DNA of 64,000 nucleotides from CAWEBF01 sp963807235 (GTDB taxonomy: Bacteria; Acidobacteriota; Vicinamibacteria; Vicinamibacterales; UBA2999), in NCBI GenBank assembly GCA_963807235.1, contig CAWEBF010000006.1, positions 372,001-436,000 of the forward strand. The letters are read 5' to 3'. The position numbers were made by a program, and so were the translations under genes. The notes beneath the pieces were generated by a model. It saw nothing but the letters and a program-made list of their open reading frames with translations, was not told where the DNA came from and searched no databases. Shown here in pieces: positions 39,667 to 47,941 of the stretch (position 1 is the stretch's first letter; every line of letters begins with the position of its first letter).

Positions 39667-40415
39667 CTAGTTCGGAGCGAAGCAGTACAACATCCCCGCG
39701 CCGCCCGTCGAGACCAGGTTCGGCTGGCTGCAGCCGCGGCTGCCGTGCGTGGAGTTCCAGGAACCGTTGCCGCCGCCCGTCTTGTCGTGAGTGTCCCAAC
39801 TGCGCCGAAGGGCCGGGCGCCGGAGGCGTAGCCGGCGGCGCCGCGCCGCGCGCGGGCGCTTCCACGTTGGCGTTGCTGGTCCAGTTGCTGCAGGTGTGAT
39901 CGGCGGCGTCGGTGTAGGCGCGCCCGTCGGGCGTGCGAGCCGGTCAGGATGTCGTGCTGGTTCGGCATGTCGCCGACGCCGTTCACGACATCGCCCTTTT
40001 CGGTCCGCGCGCTGTTCTTGTTGAGGCGGTTGCCCAGGCGCGCCTGCTCGATGGTGTCGCCGTGCAGCTCGGCCTGGTTCGCGGCAATCATCGCGCCGCG
40101 CGCGTTGTACCACGGGCCGTTGCCGATCCGGTCGCGCGCGTTGACCGCGCCCGGTCCCTGCGTGCTGAGATAGGCGACCCACTTGGCTGCCCCGCGTCCG
40201 GCCGCCGCTGCCAGCTGCTGGCAGTACGCGTCCGCGCCGGCCAGGCCGCCGTAGTTGGCGCCGTCGCCCTTGGGCGCGCTGGTGACGAAAAAGCTCATCG
40301 GCTGCGCCGGCTGCTGAGGAGCCTGCGCCGTGACGAGCACCGTGAACACTGCGGCAAACAGGACCAGGGCGCCAAGGCCGAGGCCGACTGAGCGTCCGAA
40401 TTGTTTCATAGCCAT
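39667..40415 (-). CDS. Secreted lectin-like protein (frame breaks near 39935 and 39805)
   Basis: About 249 residues. Signal peptide ('LGLGALVLFAAVFTVLVTAQ'), then one domain: 'FFVTSAPKGDGANYGGLAGA', 'DAYCQQLAAAAGRGAAKWVA', 'NARDRIGNGPWYNARGAMIA', 'GDMPNQHDILTGS', (shift) 'DGRAYTDAADHTCSNWTS', (shift) 'SWNSTHGSRGCSQPNLVS', ending 'GGAGMLYCFAPN'. The four conserved Cys probably form two disulfides. The family is often labelled lectin in Planctomycetes and Acidobacteria because it resembles C-type/collagen-related folds; binding is unproven. Start 40415 or the ATG at 40409, both behind GGAGAGGG. A strong terminator follows. Confidence 0.8.
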
Positions 40416-40468
40416 CCCTCTCCGGTGGAAGGCAGAGGCAGACCCAACTCGCCCCGCCGGGCGGGATC

Positions 40469-40536
40469 CTATCACTACCGCTCGATTTGCTCACGGTAGT
40501 GATAGCAGTGTTTGTTTGGCCGCCGCTTCGCGGCGG
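40469..40536 (-). repeat. Two-stem repeat element, copy F
   Basis: Minus strand: stem 1 CCGCCGC-GAA-GCGGCGG (40536-40520), linker CCAAACAAACACTG (40519-40506), stem 2 CTATCACTACCG/CGGTAGTGATAG (40505-40494, 40480-40469), a perfect 12-bp arm pair. Lies about 55-120 nt upstream of the lectin-like gene in the same direction. Confidence 0.75.
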
Positions 40537-40640
40537 CGGGGCTTCCGGCTTCGGCTCCGGCCCGGCTCCCGAGCTTCCGGCCTGCTGTGCTTTCGATCGT
40601 CAGCTGATTCTGCTATCACAGCGGGCGGCGGAGGCGGCAG

Positions 40641-41543
40641 ATGGCTCTTTATGCGTTCGACGGCACCGGCAACGAGGACAAGCCCGACACGGCTGAGGGC
40701 GGCTTCGACAGCAACGCGCTGCACTTCTTCCGGGCCTACCAGGATCCCGACAAGGACCTCCAGGAAACCAGCGACGACCGGGGCAGCCTCTATCTGAAGG
40801 GGATCGGCCGGCGGGCGGAGACCCACACCGGGTCGGTGGTGGCCCAGGCCTTCGGCCTCGGCGGGTTCCTCCGCATCGGCATCATGATGGACCGCCTGGC
40901 GCTCAACTGCGACGCCGGCGACACCACCATCGACGTCATCGGATTCAGCCGCGGCGCGGCGCTGGCGATCTCGTTCGCCAACGAGGTCGCGCGCAAGCTG
41001 CCGACGCTGAGCATCCGCTTCATCGGCGTCTGGGACATCGTCGGAGAGTTCGGCCTGCCTGGCCGCTTCGTCAACGCCGGCCACGACCTGCGCCTCCCAC
41101 CCAACGCCAAGCGCGTCTATCACGCGATGGCGCTCGACGAGGCGCGCAGCGTGTTCCACCTCACCCGCCTGTGCGGCACGGGCCGCGAGGAGGACGAACG
41201 GCTGGTCGAAGTCTGGTTCCGCGGCGTGCACTCCGACATCGGCGGCGGCAACGGCAACTTCGGCCTCAATTGGCACTCGCTGGACTGGATGTACGCCGCA
41301 GCGATCCGCGAGGGGCTGCCGATCGCTCCGCCGGCGGTGATCGCGAACAAGGTCCACGGATCCCTGGAGATGGACATCCGGGAGCACCGACACGCCATCG
41401 GTCCGAAGCGCCATATCCTGGCCGCCGACCTGCTGCACACGAGCGTCGTGCTCGACGCCAGCATCCGCCACCATCAGCGCAACGACCCGGCCGTACCGTT
41501 GCGGCGCGCCACCAACGAGGGCCTCGTCCTGCCGGCCGTCTGA
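40641..41543 (+). CDS. DUF2235/Tle1-like alpha/beta-hydrolase (putative phospholipase)
   Basis: 300 residues, ATG preceded by GGAGGCGGCAG. Opens 'ALYAFDGTGNEDKPDT' (the family's F-D-G-T-x-N start). Nucleophile elbow 'IDVIGFSRGAALAISFANEV' (G-F-S-R-G-A), acid 'IRFIGVWDIVGEFG', catalytic His 'VEVWFRGVHSDIGGGN'. These three are the Tle1/DUF2235 triad; characterised members are type VI effectors with phospholipase A activity. Shorter than effectors such as Tle1 of Burkholderia, and no VgrG, Hcp, Tai immunity gene or T6SS component is nearby, so a housekeeping or glycan-locus role is equally possible. No signal peptide. Confidence 0.85.
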   Translation: MALYAFDGTGNEDKPDTAEGGFDSNALHFFRAYQDPDKDLQETSDDRGSLYLKGIGRRAETHTGSVVAQAFGLGGFLRIGIMMDRLALNCDAGDTTIDVIGFSRGAALAISFANEVARKLPTLSIRFIGVWDIVGEFGLPGRFVNAGHDLRLPPNAKRVYHAMALDEARSVFHLTRLCGTGREEDERLVEVWFRGVHSDIGGGNGNFGLNWHSLDWMYAAAIREGLPIAPPAVIANKVHGSLEMDIREHRHAIGPKRHILAADLLHTSVVLDASIRHHQRNDPAVPLRRATNEGLVLPAV

Positions 41544-41573
41544 CGCCACCGCCGAGGCTACAATGCCTTCGGC

Positions 41574-42738
41574 ATGCACGCGGGCCCGAGGATCACCGCC
41601 ATCGTCGCGGCGTTCAACGAAGCGGACATCATCCAGCAGACGGTCCGCGATCTGGTCCAGCAGGGCATCGCGGTCCACGTGATCGACGACGGCTCGACCG
41701 ATGGGACCGCGAAGGCGCTCGAGCCGCTGCTGGCGAGCGGCCTGGTGCGGATCGAGCGCTGCCAGCAACCAGGCGGCCCAGGTTCCGCCGCGGGTGAGTT
41801 CAGCCTGGCGCAGATTCTCGGCCGGAAGGAACAGCTCGCCCGTGAACTCGACGCGGACTGGTTCGTGAACCACGATGCCGACGAATTCCGCGAGAGCCCC
41901 TGGCCGCATCTGAATCTCCGCCAGGGCATCGCGCTGGTCGATCGATTGGGCTACAACGCCATCGACTTCGCGGTGCTGAACTTCTGGCCGACCCACGACC
42001 GGTTCGACGGGAAGGCCGACATCCGCGAGATGTTTCAGTACTTCGAGCGCGGCCAGGAGTTCAATCGCGTGCAGGTGCGGTGCTGGAAGAAGGCGGCCGA
42101 CATCGACCTGCAATCGAGTGGCGGGCACGATGCGCGGTTCGCGTCGCGCCGCGTGTTCCCGCTGCGGTTCGTGATGCGCCACTTTCCGATTCGCGGCCAG
42201 GCGCATGGCCGGCGCAAGGTGTTCGAGGAGCGTAGGCCTCGCTTCGCCGGCGACGAGCGCGGCCGCGGCTGGCACGTGCAGTACGACGGCTTCGACGAGA
42301 ACCATCGGTTCACCCGGGATCCGGACACCCTCGAACGGTACGACCCTGACGTCGTTCGCGCGCAGCTGCAGATCGAGCACCGCGGCGTCGAGGCGCTGCA
42401 AGTCGAAGCCACGGAGCTTCGCCACACGGTCGACCAGCTGTCGTCTCAGCTGGAGTTGCTCGGCCAGGCCCTGGCCGCCGAACAATTCGCTCGCGCCGCC
42501 GACGTGGCCGCTGCTCTCGGACCTGCAGGGTCGTCACGCCGAACTGCGCGGCCAGTTCGAACGGCTCGAGCGCCAGTATCGCGAGGTGGAACGCCACGGC
42601 CAGGACCTGGAGGGCGAACGGGGCGCGCTGATGCGCAGCGTCGCGGAGCTCGAGCGGCAGCTCGCGGACATCCGGCAGTCCTGGAGCTGGAAAGTCACGA
42701 CGCCGTTGCGCGCGCTGGGACGCCCGCGGACCCCGTAG
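41574..42738 (+). CDS. Family 2 glycosyltransferase with coiled-coil tail (frameshift near 42510)
   Basis: GT-A fold: 'RITAIVAAFNEADIIQQTVR', 'VHVIDDGSTDGTAKALEPLL', DxD-like 'DWFVNHDADEFRES'. Middle part with 'RVQVRCWKKAADIDLQSSGG' and 'PLRFVMRHFPIRGQAHGRRK' resembles the GT2 enzymes that act on nucleotide sugars in surface-glycan clusters. The C-terminal 100 residues are a Glu/Arg/Leu coiled coil ('RGQFERLERQYREVERHGQD') that ends in 'SWSWKVTTPLRALG', a tail found again in two other enzymes of this locus. Break near 42510, within 'AADVAALLSDLQGRHAEL'. Ends 10 nt from the convergent methyltransferase/deacetylase gene. Confidence 0.85.
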
Positions 42739-42748
42739 CGAGGCCGGC

Positions 42749-44513
42749 TCAGACCGCCAGGGATTCGAGGAGCCGGGCGAATGCCGGCACATCGGTGTTC
42801 GCGGCGTCGATTCGCGGTACCTGCAGCACGTCCACCGGCGCGGTCAGCGGGCGCGCGTCGGTGGTGACCGCGAGGTCGAATCCCTCGGCGCGCACCGTGG
42901 CCACGGTAGCGTCGTCCACGAATCCATACGGATACGAGAACGCCGGCACACGCCGGCCGGTAAGGGTTTCGAGCCGGTGCCGGCAGGTACGAATGTCGTC
43001 GGCTCGCTCGGCCGCGGACAAGAGCGGCAGCCGCAGGTGACGATGCGAGTGCGCGCCGATCGAGAGGCCAGGCCGCGACGCCAGACGCGCGACCTCTTCG
43101 GCCGTCATCGGCCGCCGCGGGCTCTCGGTGGCCGGACGCGTGCCGCTCCAGGCGTGCAGCGTTTGCAGGCTGGACTCGCGGGCGTCCGCAGCCAAGGTCA
43201 TAGAATGACGCCGTCAAGCGGTCGCGGGCGGCGCCCCGATCGGCGCGGCTCGCCGTCGGCATCTCGATCACCCCGCCGGGCAGCGTCAGGGCCAGCCGAG
43301 CGGGCAGCTGGTGGTCCGAAAGAAAGATGCGGTCCAGGGCGTCCCACCAGAACTCGTGTGGTGCGTCGAGCGCCTCGCCAACGATGAAGAAGGTGGCCGG
43401 GTAGCCGAAGGACTCGAGGATGGGCGCGGCGGACGTCAACGCGTCCAGATAGCCGTCATCGAAGGTCAGAGCCACCGACCGGCTCTCGAGCGAGCCGGCC
43501 GATGCGGCGGCCACGAGCTCGGCAAGCGGCAGCACGCGGTAGCCCGCGTCCCGCAGATGCTGCATGTGTCCGCGGAACTCGTCCGCGGCTACGCTGATGC
43601 GATCGCGTTCGTGTGCGGGTTCCGCGATGCGGTGGTAGGTCAGTACGCCGCCGACTGCCTGCACGGTGTGCGGGCCAGAAGACACTGGAGGCGCAGCCGC
43701 GCTGGCCTTCATGGCGCGCACGGTGTAGACCAGCGGGAAGAACGGGTCCACGACGTCCAGTTCCTCGCGTGTGAGCTCGTCCTGCGCCAGGCCGTAGAGG
43801 AAGGCGGCGCAGGTCAGCACGTTGCCGTGACCTGCCACCTCGAACGCACTCGGTGGCAGCGCCTCGCCGAAGAGACGTCGCACCGAGCCCTCGGTGAACC
43901 GCCAAAAATCGCCGTCGAGTCCTTCTTCGTACCGAATCCGCCCGGCAGCGGGAAGCGTGCACAGCAGCACGCCGCCCGGCTTCAGCACCCGCACGGCATG
44001 CCGGACCGCCGCCGCCGCGTCGTAGATGACGCCCAGCGTCTGCGTCAGGATGAAACAGTCGTAGGCGTCGTCGGGGATCGCGTCCGCGCGCGACAGGTCG
44101 GCGACCACCGTGGCGTTCGCGTTGCCGGCGTCCACATCCAGAACGTCGGCGCGCGTCACGCGCTCGCCGCCGAACATTCGTGTGTAGCCCGAGTCCTTGA
44201 CCTCGAGCACGCGGCCGCCGATGTCGAGGCGGTGGCGATCCAGGAATCCCTCGATGTAGTAGCGATCGAGGGGCAAGCCGCGGTCGAGGCCCCACACGGG
44301 GCTGATCGGCGTGGTGCGCCGGAGGTCGCCGAACTCGACGCGGTCGCGCCCCAGCGCCCGCAGCCGCTGGACGACGTCCGCGATGTCGCGCTTCAGCGCA
44401 TGCAGTTCGGCGTCGAGCGCAACGCGGTGGTGGCTCAGTGCGTCGTGGCGCAGCTGCGCCTCGAGGATGCGCCGTTCCTTGTCGAGCAGCGCCGCCGTGA
44501 CGTCGTTGCTCAT
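42749..44513 (-). CDS. Fused methyltransferase-polysaccharide deacetylase (frameshift near 43200)
   Basis: About 588 residues. N-terminal short coiled coil ('ALLDKERRILEAQLRHDALS'). Class I SAM methyltransferase: 'WGLDRGLPLDRYYIEGFLDR', 'DIGGRVLEVKDSGYTRMFGG', 'DCFILTQTLGVIYDAAAAVR', 'VLKPGGVLLCTLPAAGRI', ending 'YTVRAMKA', where its paralogue at 59581 stops. A linker encoded by a two-stem repeat leads into a NodB-type deacetylase: 'GGVLTYHRIAEP', 'VALTFDDGYLDALTSAAPIL' (metal/catalytic Asp pair), 'YPATFFIVGEALD'; after the frame break, 'LSIGAHSHRHLRLPLLS' (metal His pair) and 'RVPAFSYPYGFVD'. ATG overlaps the upstream glycosyltransferase stop (ATGA). Likely methylates and de-N-acetylates sugars of the glycan made here. 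Confidence 0.85.
43658..43692 (+). repeat. Two-stem repeat element, copy B (partial, inside a coding region)
   Basis: Stem 1 CCTGCAC-GGT-GTGCGGG (43658-43674) and linker CCAGAAGACACTGG, then AGGC. No clear stem 2. On the minus strand it is read as '..PPVSSGPHTVQA..', the linker between the methyltransferase and deacetylase domains. Copy C, read in the same phase, gives SSGPHFVRA. Confidence 0.65.
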
Positions 44514-45542
44514 CGTCGGCCGCGTGGGCGAACGGCCGTGAACGCGTCGTACAACGCGCGCAGTGGCGCGGTCACCTTCCAGCTCGCCGAGGCCCGCAGA
44601 GCCGCCGCCTCGGCCGAAGCGGCCCGGTAGGCCGATTCGGCTTCGGTCAGCCTGGCGCGCTGTTCCTCGGTCTCGGCGAGCCGGCGCTTCAGCGCGGCCA
44701 GCTCGTCGCGAAATCGCTCGACTGTCGCGGCCGTTTCCGTGATGCCGGCCTCGAGCGCTCGCGTTCCGCGCGTCGAGATCCGCCAACGAGGCGTCCTTCC
44801 ATCGCGTCACGGCGGGCAGGTGGGCGCGGTAGCTGCCCTCGTGCTTGCGGACGATGTGCTCGACCGAATCCAGGTGCGCATCTCCTCGCGTGCAGTCGTC
44901 GCTCATCGAGCCCTCGCGCCGCCGGTAGAAGAACAGCACCTCGTCGAGGATGACCCCCGAGAGTCCGGATTCGGCGATGCCGATCCACAGGTCCCAGTCC
45001 TCGTTGCCTTGATGCGCCATCCGCTCGTCGTAGCCGCCGGCGGCAAGGACCGCTGAGCGGCGGACCAGCGCGGCGCAGTGGACGGGGTCGTGGCAGAGCA
45101 GCGTCTCGAGATCGCAGCGCGTGTCGTCGGGCCACTCGCGCGTCTCGGCGCCGAACATCTGCATGCGCGTGGACACGAAGCCGATGGAGGCGTCGCGCTC
45201 CAGCACCGCGAGCGTGCGCGTCAGATATTCGGGATGCAGCCGATCGTCGGCGTCGAGGGCGCACAGATACTCGCCGCGCGCGTGCCCGACCAGGAAGTTG
45301 CGCGCCGCGGCGAGCCCGCGGTTGGGTGTGCGGAACACCGTGGTCTTCGGCCGATCGAGCGCGTCGAGCACGCTGATCGTGGCCGGATCGGTGGACCCGT
45401 CGTCGACGATCAGGATCTCGAAATCCTGATACGTCTGCGCGAGGACGCTGTCCACAGCCTCGGTGACGTAGGCGCCCAGGTTGTAGCAGGGGATGACCAC
45501 CGAGACGCGCGGCGCCGCAGACGCCTCGGTCGTGGCTGCCAT
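44510..45542 (-). CDS. Family 2 glycosyltransferase with coiled-coil tail (frameshift near 44757)
   Basis: 'RVSVVIPCYNLGAYVTEAVD', 'FEILIVDDGSTDPATISVLD', 'LAAARNFLVGHARGEYLCAL', DAD motif 'LDADDRLHPEYLTRTLAVLE' and acceptor-side 'HQGNEDWDLWIGIAESGLSG' with the catalytic E-D-W. After 'RWKDASLADLDAR' the frame shifts near 44757 and continues 'EAGITETAATVERFRDELAA', a coiled coil, ending 'SASWKVTAPLRALYDAF'. About 344 residues. Very similar in plan to the gene at 56910-58041, and upstream of the methyltransferase/deacetylase with an ATGA overlap. Confidence 0.85.
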
Positions 45543-45583
45543 GGATGACACCGGCGGCCAGTATACGTGACACGCGGCCCCGC

Positions 45584-46993
45584 ATGCGATCGCCGCCGTG
45601 CTACTTTCAGGGCGTGCGGCGTCTGCGCGTCCTTCACGCCATCCACGACTTCCTGCCTCGTCACCGCGCCGGGTCCGAGATCTACGCGGCGGAGCTCTGC
45701 CGCGAGCTGAGCGCGCGTCATCACGTCACGCTGCTGTGCGCGGAGTACGATCCCAGCCGCGCCCACGCGCACCTGACGTGGCGCGAGCACGAAGGGCTGC
45801 CCGTGGTGGAGATGGTGAACAACTGGGTGTGCCGATCGTTCGCGGAAAGCTACGCGTCGCCCGAGTTGACCGCACGGATCGGCCAGGTGCTCGACGCGGT
45901 GGAGCCCGAGATCCTGCACGCGCACAGCTTCCTCAATCTCTCCTACGAACTGGCGGCCCAGGCGCGCGCGCGCGGGATCCCCGTGGTGGCGACGCTGCAC
46001 GACTACACCCTGGTGTGCCCCTCCGGCGGCCAGCGTCTCCACCGGGCCGAGTCGCACGTCTGCCACACCATCGACACCGCGCGCTGCGTCCGCTGCTTTC
46101 AGCAGTCGCCGTTCTACACGCAGATGGCCGTGGGCACGGCGGCCACGGCCGTGGCCGCCTCGGGCGTGCTGCAGCGCCTGGTCGAGGCCGCGCGCCGGCT
46201 GTCGCCCGGGCTGGTCCAGACCGCGGCCACGGTGGCGGGCCAGGCCCGGCGGTTTCCGGTGACCGAGGCCGATATCGCCGACCGCCTGGCTCACGCCAGG
46301 CGGGTGTTCGAGCAGGTGGACCTGTTCGTGGCCCCGTCCCCGTCGATTGGCGCCCAGTTCAGGGAATTGGGTCTCGATCCGACAAAGATCGTAGTGTCCG
46401 ACTACGGTTTCCGCCCGGCGGCTTCCCGGCCTCGGCCGGCCCGCACCGGCCCGCTGCGCATCGGCTTTGTCGGCACGCTCGTGTGGCACAAGGGCGTCCA
46501 CGTGCTGATGGAAGCCGTGCGCCGGCTGCCGCCCGATGCCTTCGAGGTGATCCTCTACGGCGACCTGAACACGTTCCCGGACTACGTGTCGGAACTTCGC
46601 CGCCTGGCCGGGGAGATGCCCGTGCGCTTCATGGGCGGGTTCGATTCCACCGCGACGAGCGAGATCTACGGCCAGTTCGACGTGCTGGTGGTGCCCTCGC
46701 TGTGGCTCGAGAACTCGCCCCTCGTGATCCACGAGGCGTTCCAGGCAGGCGTGCCGGTCGTGGGCGCGCGGATGGGCGGCATCGTCGATCTCGTGCGCGA
46801 CGGCGAGTGGGGGCTGCTCTACGACGCTGCATCTCCGGAGGCGCTCGCCGCGTCGCTGCAATCGATCCTCGCGGACCGCGGCGTGCTGGAGCAGTGGGCC
46901 GGCCGTCTGCCGGCCGTCAAGTCGATCGCGCAGGACGCGCGTGAGTGGGAGGCCACCTACGCGCGCCTGGTGGCGGCGCCAGCCACCAGGTGA
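45584..46993 (+). CDS. Family 4 glycosyltransferase
   Basis: About 469 residues, GT-B fold. N-terminal acceptor half: 'LRVLHAIHDFLPRHRAGSEI', 'ILHAHSFLNLSYELAAQARA', 'GIPVVATLHDYTLVCPSGGQ', a Cys-rich insert 'CHTIDTARCVRCFQQ' usual in this subfamily. Donor half: 'LRIGFVGTLVWHKGVHVLME', 'DVLVVPSLWLENSPLVIHEA' (E-x7-E region) and 'QAGVPVVGARMGGIVDLVRD'. GTG at 45614 is a possible later start that begins at the fold itself. Divergent from the GT2 gene at 45542; the next gene starts inside its stop (GTGA). Confidence 0.9.
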   Translation: MRSPPCYFQGVRRLRVLHAIHDFLPRHRAGSEIYAAELCRELSARHHVTLLCAEYDPSRAHAHLTWREHEGLPVVEMVNNWVCRSFAESYASPELTARIGQVLDAVEPEILHAHSFLNLSYELAAQARARGIPVVATLHDYTLVCPSGGQRLHRAESHVCHTIDTARCVRCFQQSPFYTQMAVGTAATAVAASGVLQRLVEAARRLSPGLVQTAATVAGQARRFPVTEADIADRLAHARRVFEQVDLFVAPSPSIGAQFRELGLDPTKIVVSDYGFRPAASRPRPARTGPLRIGFVGTLVWHKGVHVLMEAVRRLPPDAFEVILYGDLNTFPDYVSELRRLAGEMPVRFMGGFDSTATSEIYGQFDVLVVPSLWLENSPLVIHEAFQAGVPVVGARMGGIVDLVRDGEWGLLYDAASPEALAASLQSILADRGVLEQWAGRLPAVKSIAQDAREWEATYARLVAAPATR

Positions 46994-47941
46994 GCGATCC
47001 CCTGGTCTCGATCGTGCTGCTGACCCGTAACGGCGGCAGCGGCGTGCGCGATCTCGTCGGAGCGGTGGCACGCCAGCGCACCGACTTCAGCATCGAGGTC
47101 ATTGCGGTGGACTCCGGTTCGACCGACGGCACCGCGGAGTGGCTGGACGAGTCGCCGTACGTCCACCGGCTGGTGCGCATCCCGCCGGACCACTTCAACC
47201 ACGGCACCACGCGAAACCAGGGCATTCAACTCGCGCGGGGCGCGTTGACAGTGCTGATCGTGCAGGACGCGCTGCCGGTCTCCGACCAATGGTTGGCGAA
47301 CCTGGTGGCACCCTTGCGCCGCGACCCGCAGGTGGCGGGCGCATTCTGCCGCCAGCTGCCGCGGCCCGACGCGCGCGCCATCACGGTCGACTATCTCGAG
47401 CGATGGGCGGGCGCGTCGTCCGAGTCGAGACGGGTGACCTTCGCTGATCCCGGTGCGCTCGAGGCCTTGGACCCCGGCGCGCGGCTGCAGGCGTGCACGT
47501 TCGACAACGTGTGTTCGTGCCTGCGCCGTTCGGTCTGGGAGCGCCTGCCGTTCGGCGAAACGGTGATCGCCGAAGACTTGGAGTGGGCGCAGGCGTGCCT
47601 TGCGGGCGGGTTACACGCTCGAGTACGTGGCCGATGCCGCCGTCGTCCACTCGCACGATCGTTCCGCGGGCTACGAGCTGGCCCGCACGTATCTGCTGCA
47701 CCACCGGCTGTTCGAGTTGTTCGGCCTGCGCACGATCCCGCGCGCCCGCGATCTCGCACGGGCCATCGCCAGCACGGCGCGGCTCCACTTGCGGTGCGAA
47801 CGCGCCGCGCGCGCGGCCGGCCGGAGGGCCACCGGCGTGTGGCGTGCGCTGAGCCTGGCCGTGGCCTGGCCGCTCGGGCAGTACCTGGGCGGTCTTTCTG
47901 CGGCGAAGGGCTACAAGCCCGTGCGCTGGCGGGCGGTCTGA
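46990..47941 (+). CDS. Family 2 glycosyltransferase, rhamnosyltransferase-like (frameshift near 47608)
   Basis: GTG start overlapping the previous stop. 'LVSIVLLTRNGGSGVRDLVG', 'IEVIAVDSGSTDGTAEWLDE', 'DHFNHGTTRNQGIQLARGAL', 'LIVQDALPVSDQWLANLVAP' place it with the RfbF/WbbL-like rhamnosyltransferases (the HFNHGxTRN segment). 'FGETVIAEDLEWAQACLAG' holds the base region, after which the frame changes near 47608 and ends 'YTLEYVADAAVVHSHDRSAG'...'AAKGYKPVRWRAV'. About 317 residues. Its stop overlaps the next start (TGATG), so translation is coupled. Confidence 0.87.
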
